In this document: in pieces, positions 26,001 through 32,296 of the stretch
Numbering within the stretch: position 1 is the first letter of the stretch
How the letters are laid out: the number at the start of each line of letters is the position of its first letter
Assembly (NCBI GenBank): GCA_963920635.1
Contig: OY987307.1
Location: 22,459,735-22,523,734, forward strand
DNA from: Pseudeuparius sepicola
Lineage: Eukaryota; Arthropoda; Insecta; Coleoptera; Anthribidae
Reading direction: 5' to 3'
Length of the DNA: 64,000 nt
The notes under the pieces: model-generated
The model's input: the letters and a program-made list of their open reading frames with translations, nothing else
Database searches by the model: none
What the model was told of the DNA's origin: nothing
Translations under genes and position numbers: made by a program

Positions 26001-26379
26001 TTATTTCAAATTTTTTATCTTTGTCACTTAGAGTCTACACAGATTATTCTGCTTCCTAGAGGCGGAAACTATGTAGGCATAATAATTATTTTACGCGTTA
26101 AACGTTCGGACTGAGGTGCGGGAAAGTTTTGAAACAATGCTGTCTTACGGCGAAACCAATGGCAACTGTTTATTTCCTCAAATAAAAATTTATTTCCCTG
26201 ACATTGACCAAGTAATTTGGTGTTGCAGGTTCATCAAGCAGTCAGCCAACGTCCCCAACGCCGTTAGGTCCGTCACAGGCCAACACCACTAGCCTCAGAG
26301 CATCGTTTTCGGGACCGCCTAAAAGTGGTCTAACCACATCCGTACCTGCTAAATTACTGAACAACAAAATTTCCTTCAG
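4967..26379 (+). CDS. Cngl: Cyclic-nucleotide-gated channel, Cngl / CNG beta-like, partial gene (9 exons)
   Basis: This is a spliced gene for a plasma-membrane cation channel opened by cyclic nucleotides. Joining 4967-5025, 5088-5182, 12434-12595, 12669-12907, 14857-14992, 17846-18087, 19494-19631, 19692-19957 and 26229-26379 gives 1488 bp, 496 codons, in one open frame with every border GT-AG. In order it encodes the end of S6 (residues 1-23), the C-linker (about 24-105), the cyclic-nucleotide-binding domain (about 106-226, with GEIGIL at 173-178 and the phosphate-binding RTA at 186-188), then a His-, Gly-, Pro- and Ser-rich tail. The WYDYSW and LPDKLKTELA motifs in the C-linker fit insect Cngl and resemble vertebrate CNGB. 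S1-S5 and the pore are not in the window, and no stop codon was reached. The symbol follows Drosophila Cngl by remembered similarity; a second CNG-beta-like paralogue is the main alternative. Confidence 0.9.
5088..5182 (+). CDS. Cngl: Cngl exon b: S6 end and start of C-linker
   Basis: The exon completes the split Gly codon and continues QVGNVITNRNANRLEFERLL to a phase-0 end at HHK, followed by GTAAGT. NVIxNxNAxRxEF is the classic start of the CNG C-linker. A second AG at 5091-5092 could also be an acceptor, but only the AG at 5086-5087 keeps the frame with exon a. Confidence 0.9.
5183..6529. other. Cngl intron, no element recognised
   Basis: AT-rich intron sequence. The part at about 6175-6340 is less AT-rich than its surroundings (CAGCTCCAGCTCACGTTATC...). 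It has no open frame that joins the flanking exons, so it is left unassigned. Confidence 0.5.
6530..7227. mobile_element. Foldback MITE with TA target duplication, CAGGGTGAGTCAC ends
   Basis: Inverted arms of about 130 bp begin CAGGGTGAGTCACATCTAAA and end with the complement, GTGACTCACCCTG. The element is flanked by TA on both sides (6528-6529 and 7228-7229), as in Tc1/mariner-type MITEs. Arm matches continue through AGCATATGTGCTTATTTTAG and CTCCATATACAG. It contains no transposase. Confidence 0.85.
7228..8890. other. Intron with dispersed repeat fragments
   Basis: The part at 7430-7660 (CCAGGATCGGTTTTCTGAAA, AGGGTGCCTTTTGGGCACCC) is related in inverted orientation to 37020-37200. The part at 8040-8120 (TTTGTTTTTGATTTCATA) resembles 32838-32870. 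Around 8150-8210 there are three to four degenerate 16-18-bp tandem copies of TTCGAAAAACTGTCC. The two longer ORFs here are not convincing genes. Confidence 0.5.
8891..9267. mobile_element. Inverted-repeat element with 38-bp arms
   Basis: The left arm at 8891-8929 (GCATGATACAACAAAAGAGA within it) is matched inverted at 9230-9267 (TCTCTTTTGTTGTATCATGC). The interior has no coding capacity. Probably a MITE. Confidence 0.65.
9694..9756. repeat. 22-bp tandem repeat, about three copies
   Basis: The unit CGGCAATTCTCCCGGCACTC with two further bases is repeated at a 22-bp period in a GC-rich stretch. On the minus strand it reads as a repeated Ala-Gly-Arg-Ile-Ala-Gly-Ser string. No gene signal supports translation. 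The rest of 9268-10305 holds nothing I recognise. Confidence 0.85.
10306..10896. mobile_element. Hammerhead-bearing insertion between 60-bp direct repeats
   Basis: TAATTTTAAAAGAAATGGCT (10306) and TAATTTTAAAAGAAATGACT (10831) start two direct repeats of about 62-66 bp, both ending near GGTAATTGGCAACAC. The roughly 460 bp between them differ in base composition and carry a hammerhead ribozyme motif. The layout resembles a Penelope-like or retrozyme insertion with a long target duplication, or pseudo-LTR remnants. No reverse transcriptase is present. Confidence 0.55.
10407..10478 (-). ncRNA. Hammerhead ribozyme motif, type I
   Basis: Read on the minus strand, the conserved cores CTGATGAG and CGAAAC flank stem II (GGGC / GCCC, loop CAACAA). 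Stem III is the short palindrome CAGGTACCTG, followed by the cleavage triplet GTC, with cleavage predicted between 10424 and 10423. Stem I is formed by CTGC next to the core and GAGGTG / CACCTC further out, with an internal loop. A short palindromic stem III is typical of hammerheads in Penelope-like elements and retrozymes. Every core base is intact, but activity is inferred only. Confidence 0.8.
10897..12433. other. Cngl intron, nothing recognised
   Basis: AT-rich sequence with scattered CGCTGTATA or CCTGTATAAT motifs left by decayed TA-type MITEs (near 11190 and 11335). An ORF on the minus strand at 11814-12056 shows no family resemblance. Confidence 0.5.
12434..12595 (+). CDS. Cngl: Cngl exon c: C-linker
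   Basis: 54 codons, phase 0 at both ends, acceptor TCTAAG and donor GTAAGT. It begins VPGGMKRRVLRWYDYSWSRG and includes LLPDKLKTELALHVNLSVLK. These are the A' to F' helices of the C-linker, which couple ligand binding to the gate and contribute to tetramer contacts. The WYxYxW form is typical of beta-type subunits. The upstream intron (5183-12433) is 7.25 kb and full of mobile DNA. Confidence 0.93.
12669..12907 (+). CDS. Cngl: Cngl exon d: first part of cyclic-nucleotide-binding domain
   Basis: The acceptor is TTCCAG and the donor GTAAGT, ending in phase 2. It begins VTIFQECQPEFLRDLVLKMK and carries the beta-roll motifs YIFTPGDSICRKGEVAREMF and IIADGILEVL. Next comes MKAGDFFGEIGILNLDGLN, where G173 and E174 start the phosphate-binding cassette. 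Only 73 bp of intron separate it from the preceding exon. A frame-shadow ORF on the other strand here is not a gene. Confidence 0.95.
13053..14155. mobile_element. Inverted-repeat element in Cngl intron
   Basis: The left arm at 13053-13108 includes AAAGACAGGCCATGGCGC and CACGTGACCA. Its inverted match lies at 14091-14155 (GCGCCATGGCCTGTCTTT, GGTCACGTGAC). Between them lies a GC-richer block at 13218-13560 and AT-rich sequence. No transposase is readable. Confidence 0.6.
14172..14365. mobile_element. LTR-like fragment with adjacent primer-binding-like site
   Basis: The segment starts TGTTGTCACAACG and ends GCCATTACA, with an AATAAA signal at about 14287. It is followed directly by GTGGCGCGCACC, the kind of sequence expected just inside a 5' LTR. 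No second copy or internal gag/pol follows, so this would be a decayed LTR retrotransposon end. The assignment is tentative. Confidence 0.35.
14857..14992 (+). CDS. Cngl: Cngl exon e: end of cyclic-nucleotide-binding domain
   Basis: The acceptor is TTGCAG and the donor GTAAGT. The first base completes Lys185. The exon reads RTADVRSVGYSELFSLSRED, then the C helix to GRKRLME, and ends in phase 0. In this family Arg186 binds the cyclic phosphate, and Thr187 is the residue associated with cGMP preference. The intron before it (12908-14856) holds a 1.1-kb inverted-repeat element and an LTR-like fragment. Confidence 0.94.
14993..17845. other. Cngl intron with several hairpin repeats
   Basis: A short inverted repeat lies at 15811-15946 (TTTTCAAAAAGCTTATCG / CGATAAGCTTTTTGAAAA). 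Motifs AAGATGGCGGA at 15675-15750 are shared with 31900-32055. A foldback with 75-bp arms lies at 16483-16555 and 16660-16739. An approximately 50-bp tandem pair (AAAAGTTGTA-TCTTAGTT) lies at 16828-16932. CACCCTGTAT ends occur at about 17124, 17233 and 17492. No gene is evident. Confidence 0.6.
16483..16739. mobile_element. Foldback element, arms about 75 bp
   Basis: AAACTCACTTATTAATGGAT to AGAGAAAATTTA on the left matches the inverted right arm, which ends TTAATAAGTGTGTTT. Shared internal blocks include AGCAATGCCCAA / TTGGGCATTGCT. No coding sequence. Confidence 0.7.
17846..18087 (+). CDS. Cngl: Cngl exon f: histidine-rich C-terminal tail
   Basis: The acceptor is TTCCAG and the donor GTTAGT. 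It is phase 0 in and phase 2 out, 80 codons. It opens VKASARNPPHHKGD followed by a run of six His, then RRHAQPDD, a run of five Gly, a basic helix (KSEARALRNALKKSKTHRRS) and ends KGTLKRMS. The GC content is far above the flanking introns. The His-run and Gly-run are low-complexity additions, so alignment there will be weak, but the frame and splice phases agree with both neighbours. Confidence 0.87.
18374..18832. mobile_element. Inverted-repeat MITE in Cngl intron
   Basis: Arms GTAACCAATGACGTCA-AACCTATAG (left) and CTATAGGTTCTGACGTCATTGGT (right) enclose about 380 bp. Part of the interior (TGGGGGCGCCGGAAGCATCG, CACCTGAAGACTC) is related to the 28760-28830 and 43650-43710 repeats. A flanking block at 18320-18385 recurs inverted at 14750-14815. 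Confidence 0.65.
19079..19381 (+). pseudogene. LTR-retrotransposon pol fragment (integrase region)
   Basis: A 100-codon open frame contains YNNSIRCTTKQRPFDIINGH, the pattern Y-N-x-S-I-H-x-x-T-x-x-x-P-F found late in the integrase core of Ty3/gypsy-type Pol proteins. A lysine-rich continuation follows. There is no catalytic DDE set, reverse transcriptase or LTR around it, so this is a dead fragment inside the intron between Cngl exons f and g. The family level (gypsy or relative) is inferred from the motif only. Confidence 0.65.
19494..19631 (+). CDS. Cngl: Cngl exon g: charged C-terminal tail
   Basis: The acceptor is TTTTCAG and the donor GTGGGC; phase 2 in and phase 2 out. It begins VKSHDLSQERDDVERKDETK and ends SPLGAGLPLLHRLR. 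The strand opposite also has a long ORF, which is a shadow. The GLPLLHRLRLLKEKQ run formed across the junction with the next exon is a recognisable conserved block of insect Cngl tails (from memory of the family, not a search). The intron to the next exon is only 60 bp. Confidence 0.87.
19692..19957 (+). CDS. Cngl: Cngl exon h: proline/serine-rich C-terminal tail
   Basis: The acceptor is TTTGCAG and the donor GTATAG; phase 2 in and phase 1 out. It reads LLKEKQENEEQQRAKSATPP, a Ser/Pro stretch (VLSPTGSSLRSPPPISEEP), then LPLLQRILMLKAKEERAAKT and LLSTISLK. Strongly GC-rich relative to the introns. The LPLLQRILxLKAKEE block repeats the GLPLLHRLRLLKEKQ block at the start of the exon, so the tail contains two related Leu/Lys helices about 75 residues apart. 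Confidence 0.88.
20132..22963. mobile_element. Non-autonomous hAT element with 8-bp target duplication
   Basis: The left end CATTGACGTAGCTAAGGGGG and right end CTAGCTACGCCTATG are imperfect inverted repeats of the GCGTAGC-type hAT terminus followed by G/C runs. The flanks are a perfect 8-bp duplication, AAAAAATG, at 20124-20131 and 22964-22971. A 1.4-kb foldback element is nested inside. The remaining interior (including 20762-21028) has no recognisable transposase. Confidence 0.85.
21099..22526. mobile_element. Foldback element FB1, copy 1, nested in hAT
   Basis: A large palindrome: the left half (GAGTGAGTTTTTTCGATG, CTCGGAAACTAGCAGAGCTA) is repeated inverted up to CTCACCCTG. It is flanked by TA (21097-21098, 22527-22528). 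Several ORFs on both strands mirror one another across the centre, as expected of a palindrome, and are not taken as genes. A second copy lies at 23255-24770. Confidence 0.85.
22972..23254. other. Intron, nothing recognised
   Basis: Cngl intron sequence between the hAT element and the second foldback copy. A weak minus-strand ORF here has no family resemblance. Confidence 0.5.
23255..24770. mobile_element. Foldback element FB1, copy 2
   Basis: Same palindromic element as 21099-22526, beginning CAGGGTGACTTTTTTCGATG and ending ACTCACCCAG before TA. It is about 90 bp longer than copy 1, partly from an extra stretch around the centre of each arm (CGGCATAGTTATTATAAAG). The left TA is not preserved. 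Confidence 0.85.
24812..25660 (+). mobile_element. hAT-2 element, 5'-truncated copy
   Basis: It is nearly identical to 29729-30582 and ends in the same terminal repeat, CTGGCTACGCCCGTG, preceded by a C-run. The left terminal repeat is missing; homology starts at TGTGGAAGTTCGTGG, about 40 bp after the end of FB1 copy 2. It carries the same two transposase pieces as the complete copy. Confidence 0.85.
24954..25464 (+). pseudogene. hAT transposase remnant (N- and C-terminal pieces)
   Basis: An N-terminal piece, including KGMDYWKKWCSQGQGVSNKE, stops at 25199. A second frame overlapping by 35 bp (25165-25464) encodes the hAT C-terminal dimerisation region: LLQILATIPVSTATPERSFS, then SLRRLKNYLRNTTSENRLNG. 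The T-x-x-x-E-R-S-F-S signature is diagnostic of hAT transposases. The catalytic centre has been deleted and the two pieces are out of frame, so no active protein is possible. Confidence 0.85.
25800..25944 (+). pseudogene. Tc1-like transposase fragment
   Basis: The frame ACG ATA ATG GTA TGG GGC reads TIMVWGGINIVGRTNLVWLE, the conserved VMVWGGI block around the second catalytic Asp region of Tc1-type transposases. It continues RCLNTHI. Upstream the frame is broken, and no terminal repeats were identified. A dead fragment next to the truncated hAT-2 copy. Confidence 0.6.
26229..26379 (+). CDS. Cngl: Cngl exon i: serine/threonine-rich tail, last exon recognised
   Basis: The acceptor is GTTGCAG and the donor GTGAGT; phase 1 in and phase 2 out. 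After the split Gly it reads SSSSQPTSPTPLGPSQANTT, then SFSGPPKSGLTTSVPAKLLN and ends NKISF plus the first two bases of a codon. No stop is reached and the donor is a strong consensus, so at least one more coding exon follows. None was recognised in 26380-64000. The intron upstream (19958-26228) contains a 2.8-kb hAT element and two foldback elements. Confidence 0.83.
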
Positions 26380-26431
26380 GTGAGTACCAAGTTCAGTTAA
26401 TATCACCACAGGGAATAGTAGAAAACTACAG

Positions 26432-26705
26432 AAGCGCAGGTGGCCTACCTGTGACAAAAAAAAATTCAAGGCGTTATATTCCGACTTTTAACTCGGAATT
26501 ATTCGGAGTTAAAAGTCGAAATTATTCAGAGTCGGAATTAAGAGTTGCAAGTCGGAATTCGGAGTTACATGTCGGAATTCCGACTTACAACTCGGAATTC
26601 GGAGTTACATGTCGGAATTCCGACTTACAACTCGGAATTCAGAGTTATACAAGTCAGAATATATCACCCAGACATTTTTTTGTCACAGGTGGCCTCTCTG
26701 CGTTT
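26432..26705. repeat. Palindromic element with 20/40-bp satellite core
   Basis: The outer arms GGTGGCCTACCTGTGACAAA (26439) and TTTGTCACAGGTGGCC (about 26685) are inverted. The core at 26478-26660 is a tandem array of alternating 20-mers, CGACTTACAACTCGGAATTC and GGAGTTACATGTCGGAATTC, which are degenerate reverse complements of each other, giving a 40-bp period. It starts about 50 bp after the donor of Cngl exon i. Confidence 0.85.
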
Positions 26706-27043
26706 CCGTAATTCTTCATTTATTATAATTTAATTTAAAACCTATTGACATATTTGACATTTGACACTATAAACTGGTAGTCTGGTCTTCTTTGTGATAT
26801 CACTTTATTAAATATTTTGAACAGCAGTAATTGCATGGAACCATTGAGTAGAATAATATTATCAAAATATATATTCTTTTACTCAATGACGAAACACACT
26901 CCATTCACCTGGTCATATTACGTGCGTAAAATGGTCTGGATATTATTATGGTTAGGTAAATCGTGAAACACAGTTTTGCGTTTGGGGCACATTAATATAA
27001 TTTACCGATCGTTGACACAACGAATTGCAATTAGACTGGAATC

Positions 27044-27194
27044 GTTGACTGACGTATTAATAAAGACTGCTCACGGCTGTCATGTTTGACAGTTCTATGC
27101 CTACCAATATGATTGCCGTAGACAAAACACAATGGAAAACACATCAGCGCCATCTATATTCCAGAATATTAAGCTATAGCCGTGAGAAGTCAAC
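27044..27194. mobile_element. MITE family M, copy 1 (151 bp)
   Basis: The ends GTTGACTGACGTATTAAT and GTGAGAAGTCAAC are inverted repeats, with AAGACTGCTCACGGCT / AGCCGTGAGAAGT as the following arm. A related copy is nested in the hAT derivative at 31229-31408. The unannotated stretch 26706-27043 shows nothing else. Confidence 0.7.
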
Positions 27195-27532
27195 GCTGGA
27201 ATGTAGTACAACGTTACATTATTCAAATTTCTGTTAATTTCTGAACGGGAAAATTATTATACTTCCACGAGAATTGCAGTAACCTCGACTATTTTTTACA
27301 AGCTATTATTTTTTAATTTTTGAGATTACATTATAGTGTTTCTTATACCCTTTAATTTTTGATATTATTAAAGGTAGATAAATGATAAGTGATGAGTTTT
27401 CACACCTGTAAATATAAATCAAGAATCAAGAGGGATGTTTGATCGGCACAGCAGGCAAAAGGCAAAGGAGATTCAGTTGAAAAAAATGCACTCCAACAAC
27501 AAATTTCACGATTTTCTAAAACTTTTGTTTCT

Positions 27533-28365
27533 GCGTCCGAATTAAGCGTAATTCTACCGTGAAATGGAACTTTTCCTATCTAAATCGACCAGCCGAATCG
27601 ATTAAGCATGGTCCCGAAGGCGTAGAGCTCACCGGTTTCGAGCAAATATTTTTTCGAAAATTAGACCCTTCGATTTTGGAGGTTTTGGACATTAAATATG
27701 AAATCATGAAAACGACTGTACGAAATCGAATTTAACCTTTATTTCCGTCATCTACTGGTCGAACTACGTCGGAAATACCTATTTTCGGGGCAGGTTAACA
27801 TTTTTGGAAATTAAAAAAAGTGCGCTGGCTGGGTACTTAAAATATTTTAGAGGAATTTGGAGGCCGGATCCGTTTTCTACGATGCTGGTTTTAGACTCAT
27901 TCGGAGTTCGTTTAAAATGTTGCCATTTTAGAAATTTTAGGTGTTTTTCGAAAAAGTGCGCTGGCCGGGCATTTAGAAACTTCCAAGCTCAATTTCGACC
28001 GGATATTATGTTTCTACTGGCCAAACTGCGTCGGATAAGCCTATTTCTGGCTAATTTTAATTTTTTCGCAAAATCGTCAAATTTCAGTTTCCAAAGGGGT
28101 TGACCCCCCCGAAAATCGTAGCATATAACCGTTTTGGCGCAAATGGCCTTCAAAGTCAAATCGAAAGTGAAAACTCGAAGTTCGATTTTTTTTTTCAACT
28201 TTGTTGTTGCTTCCGAATCAAGCGTAATTCTACCGTGAAATGGAACTTTTCCTAAGTAAATCGGCCAGCTGAATCGATTTAGCATGGTTCCTAAGGCGTA
28301 GGGCTCACCGGTTTCGGGCAAATTTTTGTTTGAATAGTCGACCCCTCGATTTTGGGGGTTTTGGA
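27533..28365. repeat. Direct duplication with about 677-bp period
   Basis: The block at 27533-27690 (AATTCTACCGTGAAATGGAA, GGTTTTGGAC) recurs at 28210-28365 with about 85-90% identity. A related segment, CTGCGTCGGATAAGCCT, occurs at 28027 and 28373 and in weaker form at 56540 and 59098. This is a dispersed noncoding repeat family. ORFs within are not supported. Confidence 0.75.
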
Positions 28366-28739
28366 CAAACAACTGCGTCGGATAAGCCTGTCTCCGGCTA
28401 ATTATATTTTTTTTACGAAATGGTCGAAATTCAGAGTCCATAGGGGTTGAATCTCGGCAAAATATTCGCCACGCGCGCAGGGAATTTTCCAGGAGTCTGA
28501 TTTCAGCGTGTCTTTTACATCCCGAGGCGCTGCGTCGATTGGGGCAACGTAGAATGTCGTAGCTCTAACCGTTTCGGCGCAAATAGCCTTCAAATTCAAA
28601 TCGAAAGTTGAACTAGAAGTTCAGTTTTTAGTTTTATTATCAAAAAATATGTAAAAAATATTGCAAAGAGAAGATAAGAACAGACCTACCAGGACAAGAA
28701 ATCTTGTCTTGAAAAAAAATTCTTTATCTTAACCGCGAA

Positions 28740-29060
28740 CCAAATCTTTGGTTTATTTCAATTTTTAAAGCTTCCTTGGAGTCCTCGGGAGAGGTTCTGA
28801 TGCTTCCCGGGCCCCCGAAAAATCGAGAAATGAGAACAAACAAGCAATTTCCAATAGTGGTTTCAGAGGATTTTCCGTCGGTTTCGTTGATTCTACAGCC
28901 GTCCCGTTTCTCGAAAGTGGTTAATCGTGAATCGGGAATTTCTCTTAGATATCGGATTTTCGAGGTTCTTTTTGGTACCGGAAGAAAGAACGACACCCAA
29001 TTAAGAGATTTACCACCTTCTTCGATTTTTAGAACGGCTCTATTCGAGGTTGTCTTTTGC
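28740..29060. repeat. Dispersed repeat shared with 48600-48850
   Basis: Blocks TCTACAGCCGTCCCGTTTCT, TATCGGATTTTCGAGGTT and TTCTTCGATTTTTAGAACG match, in order, those at 48685-48840. The same family supplies the right end of the 1140-bp tandem units. No coding support. Confidence 0.75.
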
Positions 29061-29459
29061 GAAAAACAGCGCCGAATTTACTGTTTTTTGCACTGTAACT
29101 GGCAATGTCACGTAAGGTAATGTCGCGTAATTACAAAATCAAACGACTTACCTGAAGTTTGATTATAATTATGCTAGTCATCCATTCCGAAGTTCTACGT
29201 TGTATGATTATACAATATCCGGCGGAATGGATGACGTAGTATAATAAGATGTTAGATTTGCCGTCACTTGCGCTTTTAAGGTTATCGCTGGCTTTCAAAC
29301 CGCGAGAGAGGGGAGGGGTAATTGCAACGTTGTCAGTTGAACGCCTTTGCGTCCGCACGTATTGGAACGATTTCAAGGGCCGCGCGTGTACCTAATTTGT
29401 GGGGAAAATTTGAAATGCAGAACTTCTCTGGCAAAATTATTGTTAAAAATTGCGCAAAG

Positions 29460-30582
29460 CACGGGCGTAGCCAAGGGGGGGGTTTCGGGGGTTCAAACCC
29501 CCCCCCCCCGAAATAAGCAAAATATTACCTAATATTATACCGAAAAAATACGAGAAGTGAAGAGTTAAATTATTATTACGTTTGAATAAATGTAGTAATA
29601 GTAGGGCCTAGCGCCATCTTTTGACGAGAGGCAGACGCAGTTGCAGCCGAACTATTTTGTATTGTAGGGACACTTTGCGTTGTTTCTCGATTATTCGCCA
29701 CGCCCCTCGGTCGAAATGAGCGGAACTTTGTGGAAGTTCGTGGAAGTTTCTGGACGGCTACTGGGCTGCTATATAAGCGGCGCCGCGGCGCGTGACCGCG
29801 CTTACGGCAGTATTGTTCCATGCGAACTCGAAGCGAATAAAAGTGAAAAGTGGTGAACGAATAGTGAAGAGAATTAAATGTACCGTGTAAGTGAGTAATT
29901 TTAGTGCGCTGTTATTCGATGACCTTGTTAAGGATAGATACGTGAATCATTATTACTGTCGAAAAATGGAGTGGAAGAAAAGGAAGGGTGATAAACTTAA
30001 AGGTATGGACTACTGGAAAAAGTGGTGTAGTCAAGGTCAAGGGGTTTCTAATAAAGAAACAAATTTGGATTTAGCTATCAAAGCTTCAGCTACCTTGCAT
30101 GCTGATAAGAAGACTGCCTACCCCGAAATCTAGTTTGGAATGCCTAGATATGTGCGATAAGAACCTTTATCCTAATATTTACACATTACTACAAATCTTG
30201 GCTACCATTCCTGTATCCACTGCTACCCCAGAAAGGTCTTTCTCCAGCCTAAGGAGACTGAAAAACTATTTACGAAACACTACAAGTGAAAACAGACTTA
30301 ATGGTTTGGCTCTAATGAACATTCACTATGGAACAGAAATTCATGCAGATGAAGTAGTGGATATATTTAAAAGAAAAAGTTAAGTTAATGGTTTTAGATT
30401 TAGCGCAGAGGAACGAAATTAATTTATCCATTTCATTTAAAGTTAAGAACTTTATAAATATGTCGTAGTTTTTCGGATGAATATATAGATATTAAATTTC
30501 ATGTAAGTATATTTTTGTTGTTTTATTTACTTCTCAAACTAAACCCCCCCCCCCCCAAAACTAAATCCTGGCTACGCCCGTG
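29460..30582 (+). mobile_element. hAT-2 element, complete deletion derivative with 8-bp target duplication
   Basis: The ends CACGGGCGTAGCCA and CTGGCTACGCCCGTG are inverted repeats, each next to a G- or C-run. The element is flanked by a perfect duplication, GCGCAAAG (29452-29459, 30583-30590). A probable promoter region (TATATAAGCGGCG at about 29770) precedes the transposase start. At 1123 bp it is an internally deleted copy that keeps both ends. Confidence 0.93.
29891..30383 (+). pseudogene. hAT transposase remnant in hAT-2
   Basis: Same arrangement as in the truncated copy: an N-terminal piece with MEWKKRKGDKLKGMDYWKKW stops at 30133. An overlapping frame (30099-30383) encodes the dimerisation domain with TATPERSFSSLRRLKNYLRN and ends IFKRKS. 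The catalytic core is absent. The internal deletion breakpoint lies near 30120-30130, where the two frames meet; it is the same in both copies, so the deletion derivative itself has transposed or duplicated. Confidence 0.85.
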
Positions 30583-31009
30583 GCGCAAAGTGTAAACAAA
30601 AGAGTGTAGAATACAAATTTGGTGAAATGGCCTCATGCTGTTTACCTTTCCGTCTGAACAGCGCGAATTATAAATTCTGATTAATCGCCCGAGGGGTAGT
30701 AGCAGCCAGACTTGCCCAGGTTTTTGCTCGACTTGTCGGGAATAAACGCGACGTTCATTAAAACGGATGGCGGTTTACGGGCCGGTACCTAGGAGGCGAA
30801 CTAACTCGGCCCGCCCTAGCCCTCACGGCTTGCCCGAAGGGTTGTTTATTACTTTTAATAACTTGACTGGAATAGGGGCGGTCTTCTGCCGGGGAACGTT
30901 TTACGAAGATAAACGTTCGCGCTAACCATACGAGCAGATACGAGTAGGGATATACGGGTCTTGCAAGCAGTTCGCTGAAACGTAGGGTAAACCCAAGAAC
31001 GGTAGACGG

Positions 31010-31611
31010 CAGTGGCGTAGCCAGAGGGGGGGCACAGGGGCACGTGCCCCCCCCCCCCAAACGTTACGCCAAACGTGTCCGTGAAAATCGTATGCACAGA
31101 CCATTATTCAGAAGAATAAACACTACTCTGCACTTATGGGGTGATCTGTTCAACCAGCTGAAGAAGCTATCATTCTGGAAAGTATTTTGTCATGTATGCA
31201 GAATGAAAATAAAAAAAGTGTTTATAGCGTTGACTGACGTATTAATAAGACTTCTCGCACGGCTATGGCTTCATGTCCTTGAAAACAGACGGCGCTGATA
31301 GCTAACAATGTATTTTGTATTGTATTTTGTGTCCGGAAAGGGCAAGGTGAGCCAAAAATGTGTCAGACTTGACAACCGTGAGCAGTCTTTATTAATACGT
31401 CAGTCAACTGTAATAGATAAGCCGTAAGTAATATTCACAGTGAAATTCCTGTATCGCCTGATGAGGTGCTAAACGAGTTGTCTAAAGTAAATATAAAACG
31501 TAAGCTTAATATTAAATTGTAAGTTTTAAATAAACATTAAATTTTTGTATTTTTATTTTGTATTTTTAGTCGGTGCCCCCCCCCCAGACAAATTTTCTGG
31601 CTACGCCACTG
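31010..31611. mobile_element. hAT MITE with nested MITE, inserted in a palindrome
   Basis: The termini CAGTGGCGTAGCCAGAGGGG and TTCTGGCTACGCCACTG are inverted repeats. Flanks GTAGACGG (31002-31009) and GTAGACGC (31612-31619) match at 7 of 8. Just outside, AACCCAAGAACGGTAG and CTACCGTTCTTGGGGT are themselves inverted, so the element sits at the centre of an older hairpin. MITE family M (31229-31408) is nested inside. Confidence 0.85.
31229..31408. mobile_element. MITE family M, copy 2, nested
   Basis: The ends GTTGACTGACGTATTAATA and TATTAATACGTCAGTCAAC are near-perfect inverted repeats, continuing into GCACGGCT / CCGTGAGCAG. Same family as 27044-27194. Confidence 0.75.
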
Positions 31612-32296
31612 GTAGACGCCTACCGTTCTTGGGGTAAACCATGATAGGTAGCATGGAAGGAGTCTAGGGGGAGAAAGTGGCAGCTAAAATTCCGAGTGAG
31701 TGAAACAACAGATAAATCAGCACAACCACAATAACACAGAAGTAGGCAAAACGTCAGATTTCTCCTTCGTTTTTGGTTTATGTCAGTGGTAACTGTGCAT
31801 TTTCTTTATCTTTTTACAAGTTTTTATTTTACTCCACCTGTTAGTTTCCTTAAAGGGTTTGACGAGTAGAAAACGATATCGTGAATGACGTCATACTTAA
31901 TGCAATATGGCGGCCGCCCCAAGATGGCGGATTACTTATTTCCTCACAACCTATTTGACATGGGTATCCAATGAAATGGTTTGACGAGTAGAAAAAGATA
32001 AGGAGGGTGACGTCATTACTAAATCCAATATGGCGTCCTAAGATGGCGAATTACCTACACTGTGTCCGGTTTTTCGTGTTAACACCCATATAGATCTATT
32101 TAAGGGAATTGAATGGGAATTTTTTTATACGCATTACCGCAAAAGCCTGGCGTACTGCGATTTTTTAAAACGGTCCATTATTCGATAAACTACAATATGC
32201 ATGTTTTAATCGGAAGAATAACACCTTACGTTATTTTTCCGTGTGGTGCCATACTTTGAAAATATAAAAAATTCAAATTCGTGATACCTATGTATG
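31612..32296. repeat. ATGGCGG-motif repeat region
   Basis: Segments with GACGAGTAGAAAACGATA or GACGAGTAGAAAAAGATA, a GACGTCAT motif and CAAGATGGCGGATTA recur within 31860-32055. Related sequence lies at 33725-33810 (GACTAGTGGCAAACGATA) and at 15660-15750. Degenerate tandem copies of about 110-120 bp. No gene. Confidence 0.6.

Noticed and set aside
31860..32060. AAGATGGCGG motifs as YY1-type regulatory sites
   Set aside because: They occur as part of a degenerate dispersed repeat, so the motif count reflects repetition.
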